A stretch of DNA of 64,000 bases from Bacteroidota bacterium (lineage in GTDB: Bacteria; Bacteroidota; Bacteroidia; Bacteroidales; VadinHA17): positions 1-64,000 of the forward strand of contig JADFQJ010000004.1 in NCBI GenBank assembly GCA_022561875.1, in the 5' to 3' direction. How positions within the stretch are numbered: position 1 is the first letter of the stretch; the number at the start of each line of letters is the position of its first letter. Under the pieces are notes generated by a model. It had not been told where the DNA came from and searched no databases. It saw only the letters and a list, made by a program, of their open reading frames with translations. The translations under genes and the position numbers were made by a program. Below are positions 35,544 through 44,220 of this stretch, piece after piece.

Positions 35544-37448
35544 TGTTTTTCTTTTCAGGAATTGTTTTACGGTAGTGAAAATTCCTTCAGCATCAAACCC
35601 GCATTCACGGTATAATTCTTCCGTGGTTCCCTGATCAATAAAACGATCCGGGACTCCCATTCTTTTCACACGGGAAGAGTATTGATTTTCGGTCATAAAC
35701 TCAATAACTGCTGAGCCGAATCCTCCGGTAATGGTTCCGTCTTCAATTGTAATTACAAATTCAAATTCTTTGAAAACTCTATGCAGTATCTCTTCATCAA
35801 GAGGTTTTGCAAATCGCATATCGTAATGGCAAATACTTACATTTTCTTTTTTCAAACGTTCGGTAGCCTCAACAACAAAATTTCCAACATGACCGATTGA
35901 CAGGATAGCTATATCATGTCCGTCCCTGATTAAACGACCTTTACCTACAGGAATTTCACGAAACGGCTTTTTCCATTCCGGCATTACCCCTCTGCCCCGC
36001 GGATAACGGATAGAGAATGGACCTTTGTTATCCAATTGTGCAGAGTACATCAGATTGCGCAACTCTTCTTCGTTCATAGGAGCGCTTACTATCATGTTAG
36101 GCACGTTTCGCATATATGCCAGATCAAAAACACCCTGATGAGTTGCCCCGTCCTCACCAACTATCCCGCCTCTGTCAAGACAGAAAACAACATCCAGATT
36201 CTGGATAGCGACATCGTGGATAACCTGGTCGTAAGCCCTTTGCATAAATGTAGAGTATATGTTGCAAAAAGGCTTCATCCCTTGCTTTGCCAACCCGGCT
36301 GAAAAAGTAACCGCATGCTGTTCGGCAATTCCCACATCAAATACCCTGTCAGGCATTTTCTCCATCATTAAATTCAATGATGAACCTGTTGCCATAGCAG
36401 GAGTAATAGCTACAATTTTATCGTTCTTTTCAGCAAGCTCAATAATTGTATGTCCGAAAACATCCTGATACTTCGGTGGTTTAACCTTGTCGGTTTTTAC
36501 TGTAAGAATTTCACCGGTGGTTTTGTTAAACATCCCGGGGGCATGAAATTGTGTTTGGTTAAGTTCAGCCTGTTTAAAACCTTTGCCTTTTACTGTCTGG
36601 CAATGAAGTAATTTGGGACCGGAAATATTCTTAAGGTCATTCAGTATCTGGGTTAGGTGTATTACATCATGACCGTCAACAGGACCAAAATATCTAAAGT
36701 TCATTGATTCAAACAGGTTGCTGTGCTTCAGAACAGCCGATTTTATGGCATGATCAAGCTTCTGAATAAGAGCGCGCGGATTGGAACCGGGGAGCTTTAT
36801 TTTTCCCAGTAATTGCCAGATATCATTTTTAATGCGATTATAAGTCTTGCTTGTGGTCACATCAAGCAGGTATTCTTTCATTGCTCCTACATTCGGATCA
36901 ATAGCTATGTTGTTGTCATTCAGGATGACTAACAGATTAGAATTCTGTATACCTGCATTGTTTAATCCTTCAAAAGCAAGGCCGGCAGTCATTGCACCAT
37001 CGCCGATTATTGCAACTACCTGCCGGTTTTCTCCTTTATTCCGTGTTGCTATTGCCATACCCAGGGCTGCTGAGATCGAGGTTGATGAATGACCTACTCC
37101 GAAAGAATCATATTCACTTTCATCAGGTTTAGGGAAACCGCTTATCCCTTTGTATTGCCGGTTTGTATGAAATTTTTCCCTGCGCCCGGTAAGTATTTTA
37201 TGTCCGTAAGCCTGGTGTCCCACGTCCCAGACAATCAGATCATATGGCGTATTAAACACATAGTGAAGAGCAACGGTAAGTTCCACAACTCCCAGACTGG
37301 CGCCAAGATGACCGGGATGGGAACTCACGATATCGATTATGAACTGTCGTAATTCGCGACTTACCTGAGGAAGATCTTCCGGTGGAAGTTTCCTGAGGTC
37401 ATAAGGAGTTACAATCCGGTTTAGTAATTCATATGCTTCATCTGACAT
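35526..37448 (-). CDS. dxs: 1-deoxy-D-xylulose-5-phosphate synthase
   Basis: This thiamine-diphosphate enzyme of 640 residues makes DXP from pyruvate and glyceraldehyde 3-phosphate, the first step of the MEP isoprenoid pathway. The ThDP site is visible (VVAIIGDGAMTAGLAFEGLN and ILNDNNIAID), preceded by SSHPGHLGASLGVVELTVAL and DVGHQAYGHKILTGR. The transketolase pyrimidine domain (VGIAEQHAVTFSAGLA, DRGGIVGEDGATHQGVFD) and the C-terminal domain are complete. I chose the ATG at 37448: the track's start at 37472 would lie inside the -7 box at 37470-37477. Confidence 0.95.
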   Translation of the reverse strand: MSDEAYELLNRIVTPYDLRKLPPEDLPQVSRELRQFIIDIVSSHPGHLGASLGVVELTVALHYVFNTPYDLIVWDVGHQAYGHKILTGRREKFHTNRQYKGISGFPKPDESEYDSFGVGHSSTSISAALGMAIATRNKGENRQVVAIIGDGAMTAGLAFEGLNNAGIQNSNLLVILNDNNIAIDPNVGAMKEYLLDVTTSKTYNRIKNDIWQLLGKIKLPGSNPRALIQKLDHAIKSAVLKHSNLFESMNFRYFGPVDGHDVIHLTQILNDLKNISGPKLLHCQTVKGKGFKQAELNQTQFHAPGMFNKTTGEILTVKTDKVKPPKYQDVFGHTIIELAEKNDKIVAITPAMATGSSLNLMMEKMPDRVFDVGIAEQHAVTFSAGLAKQGMKPFCNIYSTFMQRAYDQVIHDVAIQNLDVVFCLDRGGIVGEDGATHQGVFDLAYMRNVPNMIVSAPMNEEELRNLMYSAQLDNKGPFSIRYPRGRGVMPEWKKPFREIPVGKGRLIRDGHDIAILSIGHVGNFVVEATERLKKENVSICHYDMRFAKPLDEEILHRVFKEFEFVITIEDGTITGGFGSAVIEFMTENQYSSRVKRMGVPDRFIDQGTTEELYRECGFDAEGIFTTVKQFLKRKTISHAG

Positions 37449-37469
37449 GACAAAATCATTATATAGATA

Positions 37470-37477
37470 CAAAGATA
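37470..37477 (-). promoter_or_regulatory. Candidate -7 promoter box for dxs
   Basis: The minus strand reads TATCTTTG, an exact TAnnTTTG match, 22 bases upstream of the ATG at 37448. It decides against the upstream start at 37472. Confidence 0.45.
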
Positions 37478-37533
37478 AGTATTTCTAAAAAAAAGTTGTT
37501 AATATTGAATGATGAATAAAAAACATATGAAAA

Positions 37534-38547
37534 ATGCAGTTACAATTTAAAAAAATAATTATTCTTTCAATGATGATTTCCACGGTTTATTCCTGTGTCC
37601 CTACCCGCCAGTTCAATGATATGCAGGAGAAAAACAGGAGACTGCTTACCGAGAGAGACTTGTTGAAAGCAGAAAATCAGAATTTTTCGGTTGAGAAGAA
37701 TGAATTGACATCTAAGTTTGAGAGTCTGGAAGGTGATATCAAAGAAATAGAAAAAAAATACCGGGATAAATCAGAAGAATATGATCAGTTAAAGAAAGAT
37801 CTAAACCGGGTAAACAGGCAATATTTCGATCTCCGGAAAGCCCAGGAGGAGCTTATTAAAGGTAATGACCAGGGAACAAGACGGTTGTTAAAACAATTAC
37901 AGGTTACACAGGAAAGTTTAGCGGGGAAAGAAGATGAACTTCGGGAACTTGAACTGTCACTGAAAAATAAAAAACAAAACCTCGAAGAATTATTTTTTGA
38001 ACTGGATAAAAGAAATGCAAAACTTATTGAGCTTGAGAAAATTCTTCAGAAAAAAGACTCTGTTGTTCTGGCATTGAAAGATAAAGTTTCGTCTGCGTTA
38101 TTGGGATTTAAAAATGACGGTTTAACCGTAACGCTTAAGAATGGCAAGGTATATGTTTCACTTGAGGAGAAGCTCTTGTTCGGAACAGGAAGCACAACCG
38201 TTAGCCGGAATGGAGTGGATGCTCTTGGAAAACTTGGGCGGGTGCTGGAACGAAATCCCGATATCAATATTATGATAGAGGGACACACTGATGATGTTCC
38301 CTATAAAACAAGCAGTGGACCGATTAAAGATAACTGGGACCTGAGTGTAAAAAGAGCCACTGCAGTTGTAAGGATATTGCTGAATAATTCATCAATAGAT
38401 CCAAAACGTTTGATTGCCGGCGGACGTGGTGAGTTTATGCCTGTCGATTCCGGAAAAACAACTGAAACCCGAAGAAAAAACCGCCGTACAGAAATAATAC
38501 TGACTCCTAAACTGGATGAATTATTCCGGATACTTGAAACTAATTAG
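37534..38547 (+). CDS. OmpA-family lipoprotein with long coiled coil
   Basis: This 337-residue envelope protein has a lipoprotein signal with cysteine in STVYSC near residue 21, then a long coiled coil (about residues 30-185, heptad-rich K/E/L), then a C-terminal OmpA-like peptidoglycan-binding domain. The OmpA domain shows LLFGTGSTTVSRNGVDAL, IMIEGHTDDVPY, NWDLSVKRATAVV and RRKNRRTEI. It probably ties the outer membrane to peptidoglycan, with the coiled coil as a spacer. It is divergent from dxs; no further gene shares its transcript because a repeat follows. Confidence 0.88.
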   Translation: MQLQFKKIIILSMMISTVYSCVPTRQFNDMQEKNRRLLTERDLLKAENQNFSVEKNELTSKFESLEGDIKEIEKKYRDKSEEYDQLKKDLNRVNRQYFDLRKAQEELIKGNDQGTRRLLKQLQVTQESLAGKEDELRELELSLKNKKQNLEELFFELDKRNAKLIELEKILQKKDSVVLALKDKVSSALLGFKNDGLTVTLKNGKVYVSLEEKLLFGTGSTTVSRNGVDALGKLGRVLERNPDINIMIEGHTDDVPYKTSSGPIKDNWDLSVKRATAVVRILLNNSSIDPKRLIAGGRGEFMPVDSGKTTETRRKNRRTEIILTPKLDELFRILETN

Positions 38548-38585
38548 AGCCCGTCTATAAAGTCCGAAAGTTTATATAAATATTA

Positions 38586-38720
38586 AAAATCACAAATGAC
38601 AAGCACCAAATTTCAAATAAATTACAATATTCAAAAATCCAATGATCAAAACGGTTTCGGTCATTTGGTAATTGATATTTGGATATTATTTGTTTTTTGT
38701 TTTTTGTTTTTTGGTGCTTT
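38586..38720 (-). repeat. Interspersed repeat family B, copy 2 (inverted)
   Basis: This is the reverse complement of the element at 16295-16430, sharing ATTTGGTGCTTGTCATTTGT and the core CAATTACCAAATGACCGAAA. Its tract is TTTGTTTTTTGTTTTTTG in this copy. Both ends contain AAGCACCAAA-type words in opposite orientation, giving a stem-loop-like whole. It separates the OmpA gene from the radical SAM gene. TTTAGTGCCTGTTTCG follows near 38785. Confidence 0.8.
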
Positions 38721-38823
38721 ATTTACGAGAATGCTTGACTTTATGGACAGACACTAATTAAAGTTCATAAAGAACTATATTTAGTGCCTGTTTCGCTTAT
38801 GGCTATTTGTGTACAATAAAAAG

Positions 38824-39840
38824 ATGGATGTTTACCACTTGCTGCGAAAGCTCACTATTCGCAAAATATGGAACTTCTTATTGCTTAGTATAAGCTATTT
38901 CCTGTCAACAGTTCTTAAGAAACACTTCTTGTGGGGGCATCCTGCAACTCTTTCGATAGAACCATCCTCATATTGTAATCTTAGTTGTCCTGAATGTCCG
39001 GCAGGAGTCAAAAGTCTTACACGGGAAAAAGGGTTTATTGATATAGAGTTATTTGATAAGATACTGGAGGAGACATATCCTTATCTAATATACCTCAACC
39101 TCTATTTCCAGGGAGAACCATTTCTTCATAACCGGTTTATTGACATGATAAAACGGGCTGTTGAAAAAAAAGTATATACGTCCACTTCCACAAACGGCCA
39201 TTTTCTCACCCCGGAGAATATCAAAGGGATGATAGAAAGCGGACTTGACAGGCTGATCATCTCAGTTGACGGGACCACTCAGGAAGTATATGAAAAGTAC
39301 AGGGTGGGAGGCGATATGGAAACAGTAATTTCAGGAATTAAGAATGTTGTGGAATGGAAAAAAAAGTTTCAAACTTCAAAACCGTTTCTGATACTGAGCT
39401 TCCTGGCATTAAGCACCAACGAACACCAAATAAATGATATCAAAGAGTTAGGGAAAAAACTGGGTGTTGATAAGGTAGTGATCAAAACAGCACAAGTTAA
39501 AGATATGAGTTGCCGGAATGATCTGGTGCCTGCAGGGAAGGAATTGACACGGTATAAATTCGTAGACGGACATTATGAATTAAAGAAAAAACTTACAAAC
39601 CGTTGTTGGCGTGCCTGGAGCTCTCCGGTTATCACTTTTAACGGAAAATTGGTGCCATGTTGCTTTGATAAGAATGCTGAACATTCCTTGGGAGAAGTGG
39701 TAACAACCGGCTTCAGAGATGTATGGAAAGGAAATGGTTTCAAGGATTTTAGAGAAAGAATTCTGAATGAAAGAAAAACAATAAATATTTGCCGGAATTG
39801 CACAAGCGGGCAGACTATATTTGTAAGAAAAAATAGTTAG
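38824..39840 (+). CDS. Radical SAM/SPASM protein
   Basis: This protein of about 338 residues has the radical SAM cluster motif CNLSCPECPAG (CxxxCxxC form) near residue 50, STSTNGHFLTPE and VSVDGTTQEVYEKYR, and a C-terminal SPASM-type segment with cysteines in NRCWRAWSSPVI, VPCCFDKNAEHSLGEV and ICRNCTSG, likely holding auxiliary [4Fe-4S] clusters. A hydrophobic N-terminal helix (about residues 15-30) could anchor it. SPASM enzymes often modify peptides or act on sugars and lipids. No small peptide gene is visible next to it, so the substrate is unknown. I use the ATG at 38824; a GTG at 38809 is possible. Confidence 0.82.
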   Translation: MDVYHLLRKLTIRKIWNFLLLSISYFLSTVLKKHFLWGHPATLSIEPSSYCNLSCPECPAGVKSLTREKGFIDIELFDKILEETYPYLIYLNLYFQGEPFLHNRFIDMIKRAVEKKVYTSTSTNGHFLTPENIKGMIESGLDRLIISVDGTTQEVYEKYRVGGDMETVISGIKNVVEWKKKFQTSKPFLILSFLALSTNEHQINDIKELGKKLGVDKVVIKTAQVKDMSCRNDLVPAGKELTRYKFVDGHYELKKKLTNRCWRAWSSPVITFNGKLVPCCFDKNAEHSLGEVVTTGFRDVWKGNGFKDFRERILNERKTINICRNCTSGQTIFVRKNS

Positions 39841-39844
39841 GAGT

Positions 39845-39960
39845 ATGGAATAGTGGAATAATGGAGTAATGGAAAAATGGAAAAATGGGAAGAAAAAACA
39901 TTAATGGTGAATTTTACGTTCAAACAGGTATTATTCCAACATTCCAATATTCCAGGATAA
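39845..39960. repeat. Interspersed repeat family C, copy 1
   Basis: A run of TGGAATAATGG/TGGAAAAATGG words is followed by GGGAAGAAAAAACATTAATGG and then, in inverted sense, TTCCAACATTCCAATATTCCAGG. The left and right words (TGGAATA... and ...TATTCCA) are complementary. A related copy lies at 44047-44103. It fills the gap before the penicillin acylase gene; the ORF at 39885-40139 is a by-product. Confidence 0.7.
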
Positions 39961-40044
39961 CTATGTTTTATCCTGAAAAACTACGTTTAATATGTGTAGT
40001 TTTTATAATTTTCATTATTATTATAATCTTAATTTCAATTTGTT

Positions 40045-42450
40045 ATGAAAACATTAAAAAGGATTGCCATTGTTATTGCATTTCTGATAGTAATTATTGC
40101 AATTTCTGGATATTTCTTTTTACACCATCTTTCGCATAAAGCAGTGCCTGATTACAATCAGGACATTAACCTGAAGGATATAAAAGAAAAAGTGGTTGTC
40201 TACAGGGATTCTCTGGCTATTCCTCACATAATAGCGCAAAATGATGAGGATCTTTACAGGGCGGTTGGCTATGTTATGGCTCAGGACCGTCTGTGGCAAA
40301 TGGATTTACTGAGGAGGGTTACAACCGGCAGGTTATCTGAAATTTTTGGCGAAGACCTTATTGAGACAGATTTGTTTCTCAGGTCTTTACGAATACTTGA
40401 AAAATCGCGGCTTATTTTATCTAAAACAGGCCCTGAAAGAATCAAAGCACTTGAAGCTTTCTCCGACGGGGTGAATCAGTATATTGAACAAAATGATAAA
40501 AGCTTGCCTCTTGAATTCAGCATATTAGGATACAAACCTGAGAAGTGGAAACCTGCGTATTCAGTAAATATTATTGGTTATATGGCATGGGATCTGGCAG
40601 GCAGCACTTATTCAAGTGAAGTGATAATTTACAAGTTGTTAGAAAAATTTGGCCGGGAAAAAATGCAGTATCTTTTACCTCGTTTTGCAGGCAGGGCGGA
40701 TCTGGTATATCCTGATTTTAAACTTGATAGCCAAAAACTTTCATTCACTGAAAAGTTAGCCGCACACCAGGAAATACTTAAGGGGCTTGGATCTCAGATA
40801 TTTTGCGGGAGCAATAACTGGGCTGTTTCAGGTGAAAAAACCGTTACGGGAATGCCTTTATTTGCAAACGATATGCATTTGGGATTAAATGCACCGGGGA
40901 TATGGTACCAGATGCATCATATTATTGAGGGGAAAATGAATGTGACCGGAGTTGTTGTACCCGGTCAGCCACTTATTGTTTCCGGGCATAATGACAGTAT
41001 CGCATGGGGTATGACAAATCTGGCTGTTGATGATATAGATCTTTACATTGAAAAAATCAATCCGAACGATTCGGGTCAATACATGTTCAATGGAGAGTGG
41101 AAAAATTTTGATATAAGAAAAGAGGTAATAAAGATCAAAGGAGGCGGGGAAGTTGAAAAAGAACTGCATTTTACTCACCGCGGACCGGTAATATCAGGAT
41201 TCAAAAACCTTTCAGATGTAATTACCATGAGATGGATTGGTAATGATTACAGCGATGAGATGAGAGGGGTTTATCTTTTAAACAGGGCAAATAACTGGGA
41301 AGACTTCAAAAATGCGATCTCAACATTCAAATCGGTCAGCCAGAATTTTGTTTATGCTGATGTAAATGGCAACATCGGACTATATGCAGGAGGAGGTATT
41401 CCTGTCAGGAAAGGAAATGGATATACAATAATGAGTGGTGAAACAGATGAATATGACTGGAAAGGAGTTGTTCCGTTTGAACAATTGCCTTACAGTTATA
41501 ACCCGGAATCAGGATTTGTTTCTTCAGCAAATAACAAAACAGTTGATGATGATTATCCGTATTATATAGGCATATATTTTGCGCAGGAATACAGGATCAA
41601 AAGGATCAGGGAGTTATTGAACCAAAAGGAAAAATTATCGATAGAGGATTTTATTGAGATCCAGAATGATCAGAATTCGGCGCTGGTTAAAAAATTGCGC
41701 AAGGATATTGTTGAGATACTTAACAAAGCTGAATTAAATGATATGGAAGAGAAGGCGCTTGAGATATTCACTAATTGGGACGGGGAAATGTCGGCTGAGG
41801 ATGCCGGACCTGCTGTTTTTGAAAGTTTTTATTTAATTCTGCCTAAGAATATACTAATGGATGAAATGGGAGAAGATCTTTATTCTGAATATTATGGTAA
41901 TTCAACTTTGTTGAAGAATTTTATTGAAAATTTGTGGAGCAACAAAGAGATGAAATGGTGTGATGATATTACGACAAAGGATGTTAAAGAAGGATTTGAT
42001 GAAATGGTAGTGAAAAGTTTCAAAGAAGCAATAGCAAAGCTTGCTGAGAAAATGGGTGATACACCTGAGCGGTGGTCATGGGGATCGATACACAAATTTA
42101 CACTTGAACATCCCCTTGGTGGTAAAAAAATACTGGCAAAAATATTTAACCTGAACAGGGGACCATATGAATTGGGAGGAAGTTTTCATACAGTAAGACC
42201 TTTTTCATATCCATTCAGAGATCCTTTTAAGGTGGACCATGGAGCATCACAAAGACATATATACTCAACGGCTAACTGGGATCTGTCACTGAGTGTTATT
42301 CCAACGGGAACAAGCGGGGTGCCTGCCAGCGATCATTATTGCGATCAGACAGCATTATATATTAATGGGAAATATCATAATGATATGTTCAGCAAAGATT
42401 TGGTTATCAGGAATGCGAAATACACAATGAGGTTTATTCCGGCTGAATAA
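40045..42450 (+). CDS. Penicillin acylase-family Ntn hydrolase
   Basis: This 801-residue N-terminal-nucleophile hydrolase has an N-terminal membrane segment (about residues 5-25) that probably exports or anchors it. The α-chain region (IPHIIAQNDEDLYRAVGYV, QDRLWQMDLLRR) is followed by the autocatalytic site CGSNNWAVSGEKT, where the serine becomes the β-chain nucleophile. Then FANDMHLGL, the asparagine-containing SANNKTVDDDYP and the C-terminal H-rich DHGASQRHIYSTANW follow. Family members cleave amide bonds in β-lactams, N-acyl-homoserine lactones or peptides; the natural substrate here is not determined. It is convergent with frr across a shared terminator. Confidence 0.9.
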   Translation: MKTLKRIAIVIAFLIVIIAISGYFFLHHLSHKAVPDYNQDINLKDIKEKVVVYRDSLAIPHIIAQNDEDLYRAVGYVMAQDRLWQMDLLRRVTTGRLSEIFGEDLIETDLFLRSLRILEKSRLILSKTGPERIKALEAFSDGVNQYIEQNDKSLPLEFSILGYKPEKWKPAYSVNIIGYMAWDLAGSTYSSEVIIYKLLEKFGREKMQYLLPRFAGRADLVYPDFKLDSQKLSFTEKLAAHQEILKGLGSQIFCGSNNWAVSGEKTVTGMPLFANDMHLGLNAPGIWYQMHHIIEGKMNVTGVVVPGQPLIVSGHNDSIAWGMTNLAVDDIDLYIEKINPNDSGQYMFNGEWKNFDIRKEVIKIKGGGEVEKELHFTHRGPVISGFKNLSDVITMRWIGNDYSDEMRGVYLLNRANNWEDFKNAISTFKSVSQNFVYADVNGNIGLYAGGGIPVRKGNGYTIMSGETDEYDWKGVVPFEQLPYSYNPESGFVSSANNKTVDDDYPYYIGIYFAQEYRIKRIRELLNQKEKLSIEDFIEIQNDQNSALVKKLRKDIVEILNKAELNDMEEKALEIFTNWDGEMSAEDAGPAVFESFYLILPKNILMDEMGEDLYSEYYGNSTLLKNFIENLWSNKEMKWCDDITTKDVKEGFDEMVVKSFKEAIAKLAEKMGDTPERWSWGSIHKFTLEHPLGGKKILAKIFNLNRGPYELGGSFHTVRPFSYPFRDPFKVDHGASQRHIYSTANWDLSLSVIPTGTSGVPASDHYCDQTALYINGKYHNDMFSKDLVIRNAKYTMRFIPAE

Positions 42451-42455
42451 AAATA

Positions 42456-42484
42456 AAAAGACTGGCAAGCGCCAGCCCTTTTTC
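42456..42484. terminator. Hairpin terminator shared by penicillin acylase gene and frr
   Basis: CTGGC-AAGC-GCCAG makes the core stem, extended by A-rich and T-rich arms. The plus strand ends CCCTTTTT and the minus strand ends TCTTTTTATTTTTATT, so it suits both convergent genes. Confidence 0.75.
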
Positions 42485-42499
42485 CCCTTTATGCAAACA

Positions 42500-43063
42500 T
42501 CAAACAGTCATAACAATTTTTTCTTTAGCTTCAAGGAGGGCATCAATTTTTTTCGAATAATCATTTATTATTTCCTGCACTTCTTCTTCGGCGCTTTTTT
42601 TCCTGTCTTCTGAGAGACCTTCATTCTGAAGCTTTCTTAAATCATCATTTGCGCTTTTCCTTGCATTACGAATACTTATTTTTGCGTTTTCACCCTCACT
42701 TTTTACTTGTTTAACAAGCTGATTCCGTCTTTCTTCAGTAAGCGCCGGAATATTTATATGAATTACTTCACCGTTATTAACAGGTGTCAGTCCAATATTT
42801 GCTGCGAGTATTGCTTTTTCCATGGGTTCAAGCAAATTCTTTTCCCACGGCTGAACCACAATGGTTTTTAAATCCGGCGTACTTATGTTAGCAGTCTGGC
42901 TAACAGGAGTTTTCACCCCGTAATAATCAACAAATATTCCATTGAGAATACTTGGGGAAGCTCTTCCTGCACGGATTTTGCCCAACTCCTTTTCAAGATA
43001 AGATATGGCATTATCCATTTTTTCTTTGGCTACTTCGAAGCAAAACTGGACTTCTTCTTCCAT
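42500..43063 (-). CDS. frr: Ribosome recycling factor
   Basis: This 187-residue cytosolic factor splits post-termination ribosomes together with EF-G. It shows the long helical domain with the signature LGKIRAGRASPSIL, the β-domain YYGVKTPVSQTANIS, VVQPWEKNLLEPMEKAI, and the basic C-terminal helices (RRNQLVKQVKSEGENAKISIRNARKSA). The length is standard. It lies 71 bases after pyrH in the conserved translation cluster. Confidence 0.96.
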   Translation of the reverse strand: MEEEVQFCFEVAKEKMDNAISYLEKELGKIRAGRASPSILNGIFVDYYGVKTPVSQTANISTPDLKTIVVQPWEKNLLEPMEKAILAANIGLTPVNNGEVIHINIPALTEERRNQLVKQVKSEGENAKISIRNARKSANDDLRKLQNEGLSEDRKKSAEEEVQEIINDYSKKIDALLEAKEKIVMTV

Positions 43064-43134
43064 GTGTAGGTTTTTTTTAATTACTGATATCGCACAAACA
43101 AATTTATAAAAATAAATGCAACTTCAAATAAACT

Positions 43135-43851
43135 TTATTTATGAACAATGGTACCGGTTTTATTACCCTCGACTACTTTTCTCAGGTTCCCTTTTGTGTT
43201 CATATTGAAAACAACTATAGGAAGATTATTTTCACGGCACATAGTGAAAGCAGTAAGGTCCATTATTTTGAGATTACGCCGGTAGGCCTCCTCGTAAGTT
43301 ATTTCATCAAATTTTTCAGCAGCAGGATCTGTTTCAGGGTCAGCGGAGTATATTCCGTCCACCCTTGTTCCTTTAAGCAGTATTTCAGCCTCCATTTCCA
43401 ATGCTCTTAGAGCAGATGCCGTATCGGTTGTGAAATATGGATTTCCGGTTCCTCCTGTAAAAATTACCACTTCTTTGTTTGCAAATGCAGCCATAACTTT
43501 ATCTTTATTAACCCTTTCACCAACAGATTCTATTCGTACAGATGTAAAAATTGTTGTTTTTTGTCCGGCTTTTTCAAGGGATGATTGTATTGCTAATCCA
43601 TTTATAACTGTAGCAAGCATACCCATCTGGTCTCCCTTAACACGGTCTGTTCCACTTTTTTCACCTGTCAAGCCCCTGAATATATTTCCACCCCCGATCA
43701 CAATACCGATTTCCACACCTAAATCAGCAATTTCTATAATCTGAGAAACATATTCTTCAAGTCTCTCCGGATTTATACCGGAATCATCGTTTCCCATTAA
43801 AGCTTCACCACTGAGTTTTAATAATATTCGTTTGTACTTGATCATATTCAA
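43135..43851 (-). CDS. pyrH: UMP kinase
   Basis: This 238-residue bacterial-type uridylate kinase phosphorylates UMP to UDP. It has the amino-acid-kinase fold motifs KRILLKLSGEALMG, GIVIGGGNIFRG, and the donor site VIFTGGTGNPYFTTDTASALRALE with VDGIYSADPETDPAA. Two methionines (43851 and 43845) are possible starts. Unlike the usual tight tsf-pyrH spacing, 369 bases of repeat-bearing DNA precede it. Confidence 0.96.
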   Translation of the reverse strand: MNMIKYKRILLKLSGEALMGNDDSGINPERLEEYVSQIIEIADLGVEIGIVIGGGNIFRGLTGEKSGTDRVKGDQMGMLATVINGLAIQSSLEKAGQKTTIFTSVRIESVGERVNKDKVMAAFANKEVVIFTGGTGNPYFTTDTASALRALEMEAEILLKGTRVDGIYSADPETDPAAEKFDEITYEEAYRRNLKIMDLTAFTMCRENNLPIVVFNMNTKGNLRKVVEGNKTGTIVHK

Positions 43852-44220
43852 AGGATTTTGTAATTATATTTCCATTTTAATTAAGAACATAGCTTAGCAA
43901 AGTAATTAAAAAGCTTAATACTATTCAAATGTAACTACGGAATTTGAATGATTGTGAAATAAGGCTAAAAACTCAAATCCCTTAGATATTTAACAGGGAA
44001 TGACCATGTAGGAGCGAAATGCAACGAAGGAGCTATTTCTACAGGGGAATAATGGAATAATGGGAAGAAAAAGCATTAATTAAGGAAGAATTTGAACAAA
44101 CAGATTTTGAGAATTTTCTTATCTGAGTGGTCAAAGAGTAAATTTCATCTTTAGGAAATTTCTTACTAACGTGATAAATATCCATTGTGAGAACAACTGC
44201 TGAGGACTGCTGCCGACTGA
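43852..44220. other. Gene-free tsf-pyrH gap containing repeat family C
   Basis: No credible gene. It contains the family C element at 44047-44103 and the patch TGTAGGAGCGAAATGCAACG...CTACAG at 44009-44045, whose outer bases are complementary. Near 44195 it has ACTGCTGAGGACTGCTGCCG, a small direct repeat. It interrupts what is usually a compact cluster. Confidence 0.45.
44047..44103. repeat. Interspersed repeat family C, copy 2
   Basis: GGAATAATGGAATAATGGGA followed by AGAAAAAGCATTAATTAAGG and a tail ending AACAAACAG corresponds, in the same orientation and order, to the copy at 39845-39960, which lacks part of this middle and has an added right inverted arm. Confidence 0.65.

Noticed and set aside
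39885-40139. 84-residue plus-strand ORF before the penicillin acylase gene
   Set aside because: It runs through the family C repeat and then overlaps the true gene in another frame; a by-product.
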